NCBI GenBank assembly: GCA_947650285.1 | Contig: CANTFL010001461.1 | Span: forward strand, 62,001-126,000 | Direction of reading: 5' to 3' | Length of the DNA: 64,000 bases | DNA from: Hyaloperonospora brassicae | Lineage: Eukaryota; Oomycota; Peronosporomycetes; Peronosporales; Peronosporaceae | Shown here: positions 23,687 to 35,340 of the stretch, piece by piece | How the letters are laid out: each line of letters opens with the position of its first letter | How positions within the stretch are numbered: position 1 is the stretch's first letter | Program-made: the position numbers and the translations under genes | Notes under the pieces: generated by a model | What the model was told of the DNA's origin: nothing | Databases searched by the model: none | What the model saw: only the letters and a program-made list of their open reading frames with translations

Positions 23687-26484
23687 CTAAGAAGGTGGAG
23701 CAGGCTTGAACTTGTTCTGTAGACGAGGAATCTGCGATCCCGGGTGACCCCAATAAGCGTTGCAAAACTGGTTGCGCCAAGGATCCTCGTGGTCTGCCAT
23801 TTCCAACGCCTCCAATAATCTGGCTGGGTCGTTGGAATACCCTAACCCTGGATACCAAACTCGCTCTTCATGGGGGCGCGGGTAGTGCAACAAGAAGGGA
23901 TCTAGCAAGATGTCAAGATCGCAGTGGTCATCAATCATGCCGTTGAGTATCATCTTCAAGAAACTCTTCCAACGCACTCCAAAGCGAGATCGGCGTTGTT
24001 TTCGTTGACGACAAAAGGCCTGCATTACCGACCAGATCGTCGTTGAGCCGGAGAGATCGGAAAAGCGGATGCGTGGACTCCCACAGAGCTTGCCGATTAC
24101 TGGACTCAAGCTCCAGATATCGAGTACCCATGTCCCGCAACCATCTAGTCATGGAAAACGATACAAAGTTCACGGGAATCACGATGTTATCCCAAGGGGC
24201 TGTAGCATATAACGCTTCAACTTGTTGCCGCGAGATTAGCCCATATGCCCACGTTCCAGTGGGCGGATCTTCTCCGGGCAAGTGGAAATGAAATAGGAAA
24301 TACCTGGGCTTGGAGCAGTGGTGGAACAGTAGCTCAACGATCATTGTCCTCACGCATATCATCGCGATCCGCGGAGCTGACCAGGGGGCGATCTCGGAAC
24401 CCGTCCGGTGGGAAGGCGCCAAATAATTGGGAATCCACCGATAAAGCGAATACAGGAGCAGCGGAAGATTGGCAAAATCGACCGGAGAGAGGATTCTGAT
24501 ATTTACTTGACGCGCCGAAATGTTGATGATATTGTCGCTATCAGACAAATGGCGGCCGAAGCGTGTAGTGAAGCCGTGGGGTGGACTAACAGAGCCAATC
24601 TTGCTTTGTGTTTCTTTCAACAATTACACATCCACGTCTCCCGAGTTATCACCATCCTGAATGTCACGCACGGGATCAGTCTTAGCCGAAGTAGACGAGT
24701 AGGAGAGAAAACGAGGCTCCGGATAGCTTGGTGGGGGCGAAAGCGAAATCTTTTGGTCAATTGCGATTGTCACGGACGAAGGGGAATCAGTCGGAGCAGC
24801 TTGGGAGGTGTCGGAAGTGGCGGATCGGATATCCGATCTCGTCTGACGACGAGCGGCCGACCTCGATTGTGATAACACGGACTAAGTCAGCTCATCCGAG
24901 CCAGGGTCGGATTCGTTCAGGTCCCCACTTTACGATCTAGTCCCACAAGCTGCATATGAGGACGGAGTGGATGAAGAATCGGACGAGGGCACTGGTGTGG
25001 TCGATCTCGGAATCTTCATGATAGGTGTGGAAGGGTTCAGCAACAGTTATCGGGGGACTGACCTGGCTGCAGAAGAACCCCTGGACCGGGTCCTTGGTTG
25101 AGTAAGCCGACGCTTGACAGGCTGAATAGATGATCTTGATCTGGGTCTACGGGTGGGCGATCCCGACCTCTGAGCGGCGGGAGCAGGAGCCGATCCAGCC
25201 GGAATAGCACTTCTGGGCGTCGGCCGAGCGGCTGACGCAGACGACTAAGACCCGATTATGACACTATTAAGGGTTTCGAGAAGAGCACGGTTTTCTGCTA
25301 TAGCTCGATCCCGATCTTGATCCTCCGCCCTTACTCGGTCGCACACATCAGTATATTCTCGAAGCTGACGTTGGAGGTTGGCATTATCTACCTGTGAATA
25401 TGTCAACTGGCCTTCCAAAGGAGCCAGAAAATCCACTTGCTGTACGAGATCACTGATTGCAGCAAGGCCTTCTTCGACCTCTTCTTGAGACTTTCCCAAC
25501 TTTCCCTTCAACGTAGAAACCTCTGTTTTGAGATGGGACTTGTCGGATGTCAGCTGGATGTGCTGTTGATGGAGGGCATCTTGATCAGTTTGGAGAGACT
25601 GGACTTGAGCCTTTAATGTATGTATCTGCTGCTCCAGGCGGGCTCAATCTTGTTCTCCGTGTTGTAAAAAGTCTTGCAGATGACGAATCTGTGCCGATTG
25701 ATCTCGAGTGGTCGTCAAGGGCAGCTTACATTCGCTCAAAGAATGAACGGTGTCGACGTATTGGCCTTGCATCGCATTGTACCAACGCTGAACGAAGGAT
25801 ACGAAGGGAACGGCCGACCTATGCAGATGGTCGATCTCTTCTTGCAAGCGATCCACCCGCGCAACAGCCTCTAGCTATGACTGCTGAAGCGCGTGAACTG
25901 TATCTGTTTGACTGGAGAAAGTGGCCTCTCGATCCCACAAATACGAGATAGTAGCCAACATAGTACGCACGTCTTCTGCAGACACCCTCGGAACGTTAGC
26001 TGCGGTGCTCACGGTCGAAACGATGTCACTACGGGACGCTATAGTACCAAAGGTGTCTAGTCTAGATGCGTCGAGGCGAGCTGGCGATTTGTGGGACGAG
26101 ATTGGTTCAGGTTGGCGATATGGAGATCTCGCGGACGAGTTGTCTAGCCTAGACGGGTCGAGGTGATCTGACAATCCGTGGGACGAGCTTGGCTCCGGTG
26201 CGTGATCTGGCGATCTCGCGGACGAGGTGTCTAGCTTAAAATCGTCGAGGTGATCTGGCGATCCGTAAGACAAGATTGGCTTCGGTAGGTGATCTATCGA
26301 TCCCGTGAGGGTCGATACCGATCCAGCCGGGCCGAAGGATTGGTAAACTCGGATCGATCTGAACCGTTGGAGTATGCTCCCCGTGATCTGGCGATGTGGG
26401 CGACGGGTCGTGATCTGGAGACAGAAGCACGGTGGAGCCTTTTGAAGAGATCGGCGAGGCGGGGAGACGCGTCGGAGAGGCCAT
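23687..26484 (-). pseudogene. Antisense protein-coding region of family B2
   Basis: Minus-strand open stretches follow one another almost without gaps from about 26484 to 23687. In order they are a Ser/Pro/Asp-rich head with about three copies of a roughly 34-residue repeat (26273-25950), a Leu-rich helical piece (25856-25644), a clear coiled coil (25511-25245), a Ser-rich linker (24878-24624) and a C-terminal block rich in Trp, Leu and Arg (24623-23687). Frame changes and stops separate them, so it is a decayed gene. I do not recognise the family. B1 lacks all of it but keeps the bases around its likely start at 59637-59645. It sits between the chromodomain and the purine tract, opposite to pol. 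Confidence 0.55.
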
Positions 26485-26562
26485 GAAATGGACTTGAGTG
26501 CTTGTATCGAAGTTGATGAGTGACTGAACTGAAGCCAATTGCATCCTAAAGGACTTCAGTAC

Positions 26563-26572
26563 AGGGGGAGGT
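26563..26572 (+). other. Polypurine tract of family B2
   Basis: AGGGGGAGGT lies directly before the LTR start TGTGGTAAAG at 26573. The B1 tract at 59719-59728 is nearly the same. Confidence 0.75.
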
Positions 26573-28250
26573 TGTGGTAAAGTCACAAATCGATTTTTGG
26601 AGCGTGGATCGGGGACCACCAAATTAAGACGTCACTTACTGGCGGAAAACGGTACCAAGCGATCTAGCAATCCAATAGGAGACGAAAGATGGTTCCAACG
26701 GGGATCAGCGATCCGATCCACCTGTCGCCAGATTGATGGACATGAAATGATTTGGGACGAGAAGCAGAAAAGGATGATTGCAATGGACCAAAATGGGACG
26801 AGTCGCAGATATATATGATTGCCAAAGGTACACCTGGGACCAGGTGGTGCGATATGACTCTGTGACGGAGATGTAACGTCCGTCATATCGATGACAATGT
26901 TTACCGGTCCCACAATGGGAGTACTGATTTTGGTTAAGTATAGCCCGATCTGGAAGTGTGAATATTTATGGGAGTCCAGGGTGATATTCCAAGACATTTG
27001 GAGGGTCTCGTGGACCAGATGAACCCTGAAGGATGATATTGGAGCACGCACAATGAACAGAAGGATATCTACTGTTGAATTGAACCGTGTCGATCCCCAA
27101 CGATTTCGAATTGAGCGTCAGATCGGTCACGTTCCCTGTTGAGTATGGATATATAGCTGATGAGGCTTTTGGATCCTGATGAATATGTTTGTTGAAGGTC
27201 CATGAGTGATGGCTCAAAAGTTCAGACCAAAAGAGCGAGTGGAAGCCGGTTGAATTGACGTCGCGAAATGGATTTAGACACATTTGGTATTTGAGAACTA
27301 TTTAGTGCTCTCCGGTACCAAAAATGGGAATTGGGTACCGAATTTGGGATTTGGTCCTCATTTGGGGGTTGGGTACGATATTGTGACAAAGCGGTCACTA
27401 GGAAATCTCCTTGGGACTGGGATCGGCGATCCAAAGGGTCACACGCTCCAGTTAAGCCAAGAATGCTATAATTGGTGGATACAAGATGGGATGGGTGGCT
27501 GGCAATAGCGTGCCCAAACCCCAAGTGGACAGGATCGCCCAGCCTGGGATGAGGCTATGGGGTAGTCACACCCGTTTTGATTACGCAATGCGTCGTGAGA
27601 CATGGCAATACAAGACCCTCGATCTCACTGGAAGACTGCAATCCTTACCTAGGATCGCATGTCCGATCTCCAGCTGCGATCCGCTAAGTGGGATCCCGAT
27701 CCACTAGTAGGATCTTGATCCGCTAGCAGGATCACGATCCGCTAGTAGGATCACGATCCGCTAGTAGGATCCTGATTCGCTAGTAGGAAGACGATCCGCT
27801 TGTAGGATCACGATCCGCTAGTAGGATCACGATCCGCTAGTAAAATCCCGATCCGCCAGTAGGATCACGAGGATATCTTGGGTGGGCCACAAGAAGATAC
27901 AACGGTGGATATACTGGGTGTGGACCACATAAATGCGAGGGGACAATCTTCCTGGAAAGGCGCCGCGTGACATCTAATTAAAATATACGGATAGGCATAG
28001 GGGTAGGGTTTAGGTTGGTTGGTTAACATTAAACAGAGTTCAAATTACTTCACAAGGCGTACGTTATCTCTTCCGGGTAGGATATTTGGCCCCCGTCGAA
28101 TAAAGAGTCGCGCTACACGTCTACGCGAGTGTCACACCTGGATTGTTTTGGTCAGGTGTGTTCAAGAACTCTCAAGCAACATAAACTGCGATCGGACGCA
28201 ACAAGACACGTAAAGGCAAGGCGCAAGATTCGCGAGAAGGCTCGCGGATC
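26573..28250 (+). repeat. Family B LTR and leader, form with extra U3
   Basis: It starts TGTGGTAAAG after a purine tract and aligns with the LTRs at 49822 and 59729 through about 27380. It then diverges and carries a 19-bp minisatellite. It aligns again with the 59729 copy in the region of its promoter-proximal part (28000-28250 with 60740-60960). The exact 3' end of the LTR is not determined, because no clear primer-binding site stands out. Confidence 0.6.
27678..27869 (+). repeat. 19-bp GATC-rich minisatellite
   Basis: About ten copies of a 19-bp unit, consensus GATCCGCTAGTAGGATCAC, lie inside the LTR at 26573. They are absent from the other family B LTRs in the window. Each unit holds two GATC sites. 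Confidence 0.85.
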
Positions 28251-28561
28251 AAGCTACCACATAGTGGACAAGGCGATCTCGTTGATATCATTGTAACTTA
28301 TATCAGAACCCACGAGTACCCCGTGATCGCGTAAAGATTTCCGCACGATCACAACCCCATCTCCAACACGGTCAAATTTTCCTTCGACACGAGTCCACCT
28401 GGAAGAGTGCCACCCGCCCAACCGAATAGTACACAAGGTGAGGAAGTCTACACACACGGAATCGGAGTACCCTCTCCGTTCGTCGGTCGTCCGGGCGCCA
28501 GTGGAGAGTTGAAATCGACTCGTAAATTGTGCGATCGCCACCCCGCAACAATATCAAGGAA

Positions 28562-29545
28562 ATTGGCGCTATCTTTGGAGTACAGGTCATGAAATTGTGA
28601 CACGTGTTCAAGCGGGCTGTCAAGCTTAAAGTAGATATCTGTTTGGAGTTTGAACTACAGTTTGGAATAGGCGCAAGGATAGGTTGGCTATCAATTTGGT
28701 TGGTAAACAAACAGACTTGAACTCTACTTCTTCTGCTCACGACGCACGTTCCCCCCCCCCCTCTTTTACGTCCAGGATTGATTTGTCTTCCCCGGCGTTG
28801 TAAGGCACGCGTTTTGGAAGAACACCGAAGACCGATCTTGGATTGTTGGCCAAGATCGAGAAGAGATATCCCGGACAATCTGGTCCGGATCGATCAAGTA
28901 CTCACACTAAACTCAAACTGCTAGGGTAGCATCAACAACGGAAAAATACTGGACACAAGATCACGAGACGAATCAAGTGGTTAGAAGATCTGGATAAGAA
29001 GTTCAAGACAAGAGCGAGCAAGGTCAAAGAGATCTACAAGGCAGATAGCACGCTTCATTTTGGAGAAACAGGACACCTATCTGCCCCAATTGCGCACTTC
29101 CAGCAAGATCGTCCGATCCCAAGGCCAGATCGGACCGATCCCAAGGCAAGACCAACGCAATACTACTATTTGCTGAATGAAGATTTCCGCACAGCAAAGA
29201 CCCCGACCCCGGAGGCAGATCGAGATCGGTGTGATTCAAGATCGAGATCGCGACATCTCCAAATAGAGATCGCCGCGACTCAAGATCAGGATCGCAGAGC
29301 CCCTGTTCGTGGTGTGAAAATTTCCGCACCGGAAGCGAACACCAACCCCAAACTCTCAGCGAGATCAACATCTCCCACGTCCATTACGAAGAGATCAAGC
29401 CATCCCAAACGACGGGTACACAAGGTGAGCACAAGGATATACAACAAGGCACGAATCGGAGTACCCCCTCCGTGAGTCAGCAATTCTGGGCAAGTGGAAG
29501 ATCGACCCTCACAAATAACAATTCTATGAGATCTACTTCACCACA
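28562..29545 (+). repeat. Second, 5'-truncated family B LTR and leader (start of B3)
   Basis: From 28562 the sequence aligns again with 50638-51624 and, inverted, with 36023-36990. It appears to be the 3' part of a second LTR plus leader joined directly after the one at 26573, and it leads into gag of copy B3 at 29546. A C-rich run lies at 28752-28761. Confidence 0.55.
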
Positions 29546-30201
29546 ATGGTGCGCGTGCCCGGATCTTCTGAGGCCTCCGAATTTCACCGTGAGTCCACTG
29601 GAGAAGATGTCAAGATCAAGCAAGAACCTGGGATTAAAGTTTCAGCGACAGAGGGATCGACGCAGACACGCAGAAGCACAAGATCCCCATATCATCAGAG
29701 TTTTGGGAGGGGCTCTGACGAAATGAAAATAAAAGAGGAAGATCGAGAGATCGATCTGGGAGACAAACCTCAATATTTCTCAGGGCCCTTTCGTGGGCTA
29801 CCGCAGATCGCTCTGCAAAGAGCGATCTGCTGGATGAAAATTTAATAGTGAAAACCAAAACGGCGAAAGCCAAACCCTATTTTCTCGTCGACAGGTTCCC
29901 TGTGATTAAAACGAGCGAGACGGCCAAGAAACTTGCCGGATCGGCACGAAAGAATAAGAAAGTTATAGGATCGGATGGCGAAGATAATTGGGTCGAAAAA
30001 ATAATCGGATCAAAGATCGCAAAAAAGGAAGAATATGATCGTGAGATGGCTGAGATAGCGGGCCGAAGACCAAGCGCGAGCTGATAGAGATTGCTGCGTC
30101 GAAGATCGAGTCGGTGAATTAAATATGGCATCGCGCGGAGTAGGAATGTTATTGGGCTAATTTGAGGGAACTTTTTAAGCCAGATCCTGTCTATAACATT
30201 A
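29546..30201 (+). pseudogene. Family B3 gag, 5' part (split by pogo)
   Basis: It starts with the same ATG context as 51625 and 61542. The first 60 codons match the other copies closely; afterwards frameshifts occur near 29725 and 30084. It contains one copy of a Lys-rich repeat that is present three times in B4. The frame resumes at 32517 after the pogo insertion. Gag would form the particle shell. Confidence 0.7.
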
Positions 30202-30203
30202 TA

Positions 30204-30226
30204 CAGTCTTCCCTCTGCTAAGTTAT
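30204..30226. repeat. Left terminal inverted repeat of pogo-like element
   Basis: 23 bp, the exact inverse of 32492-32514, next to a TA at 30202-30203. Confidence 0.9.
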
Positions 30227-30439
30227 CCCCGGCTACGGAATAACCTCCGGTAAGTTATAGGATTCGGTCTCCACCGACCTCGTTCTATGGTGACTACGGA
30301 ATGAGTTATACGGAATAGCCTGAGGGCCAAATACAACTTATCAGAGGGAATATTTTTGTCCGCCGTGAGCAGAAATATTGTACGCAGAACCTTTTTTTTG
30401 TTATTCACTGCAAGAAAGGAGTGGAAAGAGGAGAGGAAA

Positions 30440-32238
30440 CTACTTCAGCCAGGAATCAAGTGTGGCCTGAGTGGTGCTCGCACTACGGAGATCAGCTTGG
30501 ACTTGGCGAAGGGTGCGGTGAGCTATACGATGGGACTCCTGAGAAAGGTCGAGAAGGGCGATGGATAGACTAAGGCTGGCAAGCTTTTCAGCCTTCGAAT
30601 GCTTTTCCACCTCCTCCTCCGCCTCAGCAGCACCTTCCTCCTCCCCATACGGATCCTCAACAAGCTTGATGATTTCGGCATCGGTCAGCTCCGCATGCGC
30701 CGTCTCCTCCTCCTCAGCCGGATTGAAAAGAGAAGCGATTGACATGGGATTGCGGAGCGGGAGCCTTTCCAGCGCCGAAACAAGATCCTGTTCCACGCGC
30801 TGCTCCTCTACTGCAGCAGCTGTTGCCTCCTGCTGGGCCTGCTGGCCAACAGTGCCGGCTTCGTTTTCACCCCTACCAGTCGGCAGAGCCGGACCGTCCA
30901 TGAGTCCCGTATGACGGAAGCAGTTGGCGATTGTGGCACTGGAAATCTCGCTCCACGCAGCCAGCGACCAACGCATGGCCGTGAGCTGATCAACCTTGTA
31001 AAGGTTGGTTTCTCCGCGCTCGTCACGGTCCAAGGCATTCTGCAGATGCAGCCGGCGGTAGTGCCTCTTGAATGCGGCAATGATCCCGGCATCCATGGGT
31101 TGGACCTTTGAAGTCGTATTAGGAGGAAGAGCCTGGACCGTGATATTGGTGAGTTCCAGGTCAGCAACAATGTGTGAAGGAGCGTTGTCCATGAGAAGCA
31201 GGATTTTCCTATCCTTTTGCTGTGGTCAACGCGTTAGTCAAACCTCATTTACTGTACCACAACGATGATGTTCAAGGCATGCCCCAAATTACCTTCATAC
31301 TTTTGTCGACGTCTCCCAGCCATTCCTGGAAGAGTATGCCAGTCATCCAGGCTTTCTTGTTGTTGCGGTAGAGAAAGCCCAGTCGCTCAGCTGTCTTGCG
31401 CTTAAAACACCGCGGCTTTTTGGCGTGTCCAATGAAGATTGGCGGGAGTTTGTCGGGTCCATCAGCGTTTGCCGTGAGAGCAACTGTGATGCGCGTCTAG
31501 AATAGTTGTTAGTGTCAGAGAAACGCAGAAAACCAAGATGAGAGCAATAATGTACCTTGTCTTTTTTAAACCCTTCGACCTCTTGCTGGGCAATCGTTCT
31601 GTCGGGCGTCATACTGTAGAACAACCCTGAACAGAAATTGAGCATTTGAGATGCTTCTGTACTGTACAATGAGTACAGTACTGTACTGTATTCTCAGACC
31701 TACCAGTTTCGTCCATGTTGTACACGTCACGTGTAGTATAACCAGCAACCACGGCCTTGAGGTGTGGAAGACCCTTCTCTAGAGCGCCCATATCTGCTGA
31801 GCCACTCTCACCATGAATGCGGACAGCTCGCAGTTTGTGGCACTGCTGGAATTTGTGGAGCCACCCATTCGAAAATCGGATGTTTTCCTCCGAGACGCCC
31901 ATTGATCCCGCAAAAGTCTGAGCCTTGGCCCGTATGAGATCTCCAGTGAGAGCGACCCCACGGTGCTGGCACTGCAAGACCCAGAAGGCGACGGCCTCCT
32001 CCACAGCTGGGTGCTGGACAGTCCGAGGACGCTTAGAGCTGAGGTTAGTGGTGTCCATTGCCTCAAGCTCCTTTCTTTTTTCGATGATTTTGCTGATCGC
32101 TGCCTGGAAAAGTGCCTTCTGGAGGTCAAAGGCGTCCTTTGTCCAAGCCGCCAGGGCAGTCTGGGTAATGCGCGGGTTAGCATCCTGGTGCTTGCAGATG
32201 CGCAGCTTCTGCTCGTTGGTAAGACGTATCTGCGACAT
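30440..32238 (-). CDS. pogo/Tigger-like transposase (4 exons)
   Basis: Predicted product 529 residues, cut-and-paste transposase of the DDE type. Exons on the minus strand are 32238-31704, 31626-31556, 31496-31293 and 31219-30440. Introns of 77, 59 and 73 bp have GT-AG ends, and the phases join. The ATG at 32238 is chosen; an earlier in-frame TTG exists at 32316. Exon 1 encodes an N-terminal helix-turn-helix (Leu-Thr-Asn-Glu-Gln-Lys start) and a CENP-B type DNA-binding domain. Asp-Glu-Thr-Gly straddles intron 1 and gives the first catalytic Asp. Met-Asp-Asn-Ala-Pro-Ser-His in exon 4 gives the second, and Gln-Pro-Met-Asp-Ala-Gly, 32 residues on, the third. The tail is acidic and Glu/Ala-rich. 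All catalytic residues are present, so it may be active. Confidence 0.9.
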
Positions 32239-32491
32239 CTGTTGTGAGTGAGCAAGGTACAGTTGGTGGAACTTCTTAACCAGAGATAGCAAAATCACCA
32301 GAGACTGGTGGGGCAACCAAAATCACAAAATCGTCAAAGGGCACGTGACACGTGACAGACAGGTTTTGGAAGCCTGGAGGTTTGTTGCGTTTTTGATTCT
32401 TTAATTAATTAAATGAATAATTTTTTCCGCAGCATATCTCTGCTATGGAATAACCTCTGCTATGTTATAAGATTTGCCTTCCACCAAGTCT

Positions 32492-32514
32492 ATAACTTAG
32501 CAGAGGGAAGACTG
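32492..32514. repeat. Right terminal inverted repeat of pogo-like element
   Basis: 23 bp, inverse of 30204-30226, next to a TA at 32515-32516. Confidence 0.9.
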
Positions 32515-32516
32515 TA

Positions 32517-33537
32517 TAGCCAAAGCTAATGAGATCGCTGAACAGGCTGGTGTCGATACAAAAATAAGCCACTATTTAGATCGACGCGGTCGCATTGATT
32601 CGCTGGCTGCTGATAGAAATCGGTTTTGCACAGGCGATTTCAATGCGAAGGACTTGCGACAATGCAGTATGGATCCGATCGAGATCGTAGTGGACGCTTT
32701 TGTCGAGATTATCATTCATCTAGTGGAACAAATCGCGTTGACTGGAGACAAGATCGCCCTAAATTTTATCACGTCCAAGCAGAATCATATGATATCGTAT
32801 CGCCATGCATCGATTATCTCGGACGTCAAATTGGAATCGGTGGGATCGAAGCCCTGTCGCCCCATCAAACGTAAATTTGACCGATCATGGCTGCTAGAAC
32901 AAAGGCGGCCATATGTAGCCACTTTAGAAACCACATCGAATACCGAAATTTTTACTCAGGAAATTAGGGCCTCTGTCATATCACCTCTGGAAGGGTTTCC
33001 AGGAAAAGATCGAGACGAAGATTGTGCTCGGAGCTGTATAGTCAAGGTCAGATAGGCTTTTGTTCGAGAACAAATAACTGATGGATAAAAATGTTCGGAG
33101 TTTGGTGATTTGCTCACCGTTCCAGCCCGATATTGGTTCTTCAACTGAACGTATCGATACAATTTGATTGGAAGGCGCTGGTTTAAGAATTCTTGTTTGG
33201 ACTTAGTGGACACGAAGAATCGGTCGATCAACAATACTACCTTTCTCAAAAACAACCGGATGAGAATCCAATTCTCTTCTCAGGACAACGTTCACCGTGT
33301 AAATTGAAGGTGAAAAAGATAAAAGCTACTGATCAACCCATCGAGATCTCTGTTGGAGAATCTACGGAGGTGAAGATCGGTATTAGTCAAGCGTTCTTAA
33401 GGTTGTGGATCGCACGAGGACATGATTGGGTGCCAACAGTAAGATACGGCCCTGGTAAGCTTTTATATCTGCAGGTGACGAATATTGGTGATCAGAAGAT
33501 TGTGTTACCACCACATACCACACTCTTATGTGGATGA
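32517..33537 (+). pseudogene. Family B3 gag remainder fused to post-protease segment
   Basis: The gag reading resumes after pogo and continues with frame changes to about 33200. There a capsid-like segment with Gln-Tyr-Tyr-Leu-Ser joins, without zinc knuckle or protease active site, to the segment that in B1 follows the protease (Lys-Ile-Gly-Ile ... Leu-Gln-Val-Thr-Asn-Ile-Gly-Asp). The same junction is found at 63050-63180. Stops break the gag part near 33053. Confidence 0.7.
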
Positions 33538-33859
33538 AAGGCGACACAGTACAACGATCTCAATGATATGTGTTATATGGATCTGGCCGATATAAGGAGT
33601 GTCAAACCTTAGCGTATGAAAATGCTACAGATGAACAATGGAAGTGGCCCGATAATGGATAGAAAGAATCGCCGGAGAATTGTCCTAACTATGGCAAACC
33701 GATAAAGTTAATGGCGCGACCAAAAGATGATCCGGTGTAAACGGCGAAAGATGCGGCATAAATTACTAATTGAGTTTCTAAAGCTAAAACGGGAGGAAAA
33801 AGTTTTAAATATGCGTCAGGAGAAGAGAATACCGTAGGAGATATACTCTTACATGATAA

Positions 33860-34140
33860 ATCGTTTCAGAGTTCTGCTGGTTAAAATTGGGAAGGTGATC
33901 CACAGTGCTTGGCGGAGCGAGATCGAGGAGTGATTTAGCCTTCACACGATAGATCAGTTCAAAGTTATATCGAGCGAGATCGCAAAGTTAATTCACACTA
34001 GTTGACAAATCGAGTTCAAGAAGGTGATCCAGATTGTTCGAAGGATTAAGATTGCGAAGGTGAACCACACTTTTGGACTTGTCACGATCGCGAAGTGAAT
34101 AAGCATTCACCGATGGGTGGGGTCAAAATATTAAAGATCG
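33860..34140 (+). pseudogene. Decayed Asp/Arg-rich repeat region of B3
   Basis: Degenerate repeats built on GATCGAGATCG-like units. The equivalent region of B4 (63680-63971) is open and encodes imperfect Asp-Arg-Asp repeats. Function unknown. Confidence 0.5.
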
Positions 34141-34632
34141 AGATCGAGAAATTTATCAAAGGTATTTTATGGATCAAGATCTCGAAGCTGATCTGGACAG
34201 GGGGTGCGTAGTACTCTGTGGCGATCACACTACAACTGGAGATCGACTATCTATGAAGATAACTTCGGCGATCGATACTACAAAGAAGATCAAAAGCGTC
34301 GAGTGGATACAAGACCGACCGAAGCAAGAGATTGACGCCACAAGGGGGATTACGAACGGAGGCACCGAGTCTGCGGTAGCTGATCTGTTACAAGAACGGT
34401 CCAGCTGTCAGGCAGACGGGATCGGGTTCAAGGATGGTGAGTCGCAGGAAGAACATTCCCAACTGGTCAAAGGACTCGAAATGATTGCGACCGTGAGATT
34501 GTTGAAGGGAAACGAGGGTGCGAGGTCGCCGGCGCATGGTAAGGTGGAGATCGATCAAGCGTCGATCGGAGTAAAACAATCGGTATGTGAAGATAGCACG
34601 ACCAAAGACGGAGAGCTGACGATAGTGATACG

Positions 34633-35340
34633 GTGCATGGAGAGTCCAGACGTCAGCCAGGCGGGATGTCTACTCGTGATGGTGTGTTACAAGGACGAGA
34701 CGATGGACAGTCTGGAGACGCAGCTATAATAAGGACTTACGGTAACTTACCTGGAATGAATGGTGATATGCTGTCTCCTGCTGTGATAAATGCCACCAAG
34801 GCTATGAGCTGTGACGCTGTGGAAACCAATCGATTTGCTAGGTTGATCATCGAGGAGGGGGCAAAGGCGATCAAGTGGGGTAATCCTAAGGATGATGATC
34901 CTGACAGAAAACAGTTCAGTCACCATCGTAAAAAAGAGACCGATATAAGATACAGTGAAGAGCATGGAAGTTCCGCCGTGATGACCCCAGAGACTGATAC
35001 GGTGGGGATCGACCGCTATAATGCGGATTGTAATCCACTGCAGATAAGTCGTGAAGAGGACTTGCGGCTTTATATCTATCGGTTTAAGGATGAATTTTCA
35101 CCAAGTTTAGCCCATATGTGGCACGGACCGTTTCGTGGGGCCGTCAAATGTGAAGATCATATCGTACGATTGGATATTGATGGTAAACCATACAGGTTGT
35201 TCTCGATGGTTCATGGTATGAAGTTGAAGCAAGTCAAGATATTTCCGGATCGACCAAAAATTTGTTTTACGGTATATGAGATTGATCGAGTGGACTTTGA
35301 TGAAGCATTGTTGCCGGATGATAGCTGGAAGGAGGTCTAG
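34633..35340 (+). pseudogene. Family B3 integrase C-terminal remnant
   Basis: The last 90 codons contain the Met-Trp-His-Gly-Pro-Phe-Arg block and the following Tyr-Arg-Leu block that match the integrase C-termini of B1 and B2. The upstream part of this open stretch has no clear match. A degraded chromodomain remnant follows at 35341-35590. The integrase core with the DDE residues is absent. Confidence 0.65.

Larger units (their letters stand above)
18600..26572 (+). mobile_element. Ty3/gypsy family B, copy B2 (gag-less, with antisense region)
   Basis: The body aligns with 54700-59430 of copy B1 from just after the protease through RT, RNase H, second RNase H, integrase and chromodomain. It then carries about 2.9 kb that B1 lacks, ending with a purine tract and the LTR at 26573. 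Many stops and frameshifts break pol. Gag, zinc knuckle and protease are missing. The neighbour to the left is a family C LTR, so the copy is truncated or chimeric. Confidence 0.85.
30204..32514 (-). mobile_element. Complete pogo/Tigger-like DNA transposon
   Basis: The element is 2311 bp, bounded by 23-bp terminal inverted repeats starting CAGTCTTCCCTCTGCTAAG and flanked by TA on both sides (30202-30203 and 32515-32516), the target duplication of the Tc1/mariner superfamily. Near both ends are extra short repeats of the type GGAATAACCTC. It encodes one transposase on the minus strand that is intact after removal of three introns. It inserted into gag of the retroelement B3; the retroelement reading continues across the TA. 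Confidence 0.92.

Noticed and set aside
24043..24940. Plus-strand open stretches in the B2 antisense block
   Set aside because: They are shorter and less protein-like than the minus-strand frames, which form an ordered domain series.
27678..27869. CRISPR-like array
   Set aside because: Units are directly adjacent with no spacers, in a eukaryotic LTR; it is a minisatellite.
28372..28878. Minus-strand ORF repeated at 36672-37076 and 50581-50940
   Set aside because: It follows from LTR sequence similarity; the protein reading changes frame and end between copies.
32239..32316. Longer N-terminus of the pogo transposase
   Set aside because: The upstream start is TTG; the ATG at 32238 lies right before the helix-turn-helix as in relatives.
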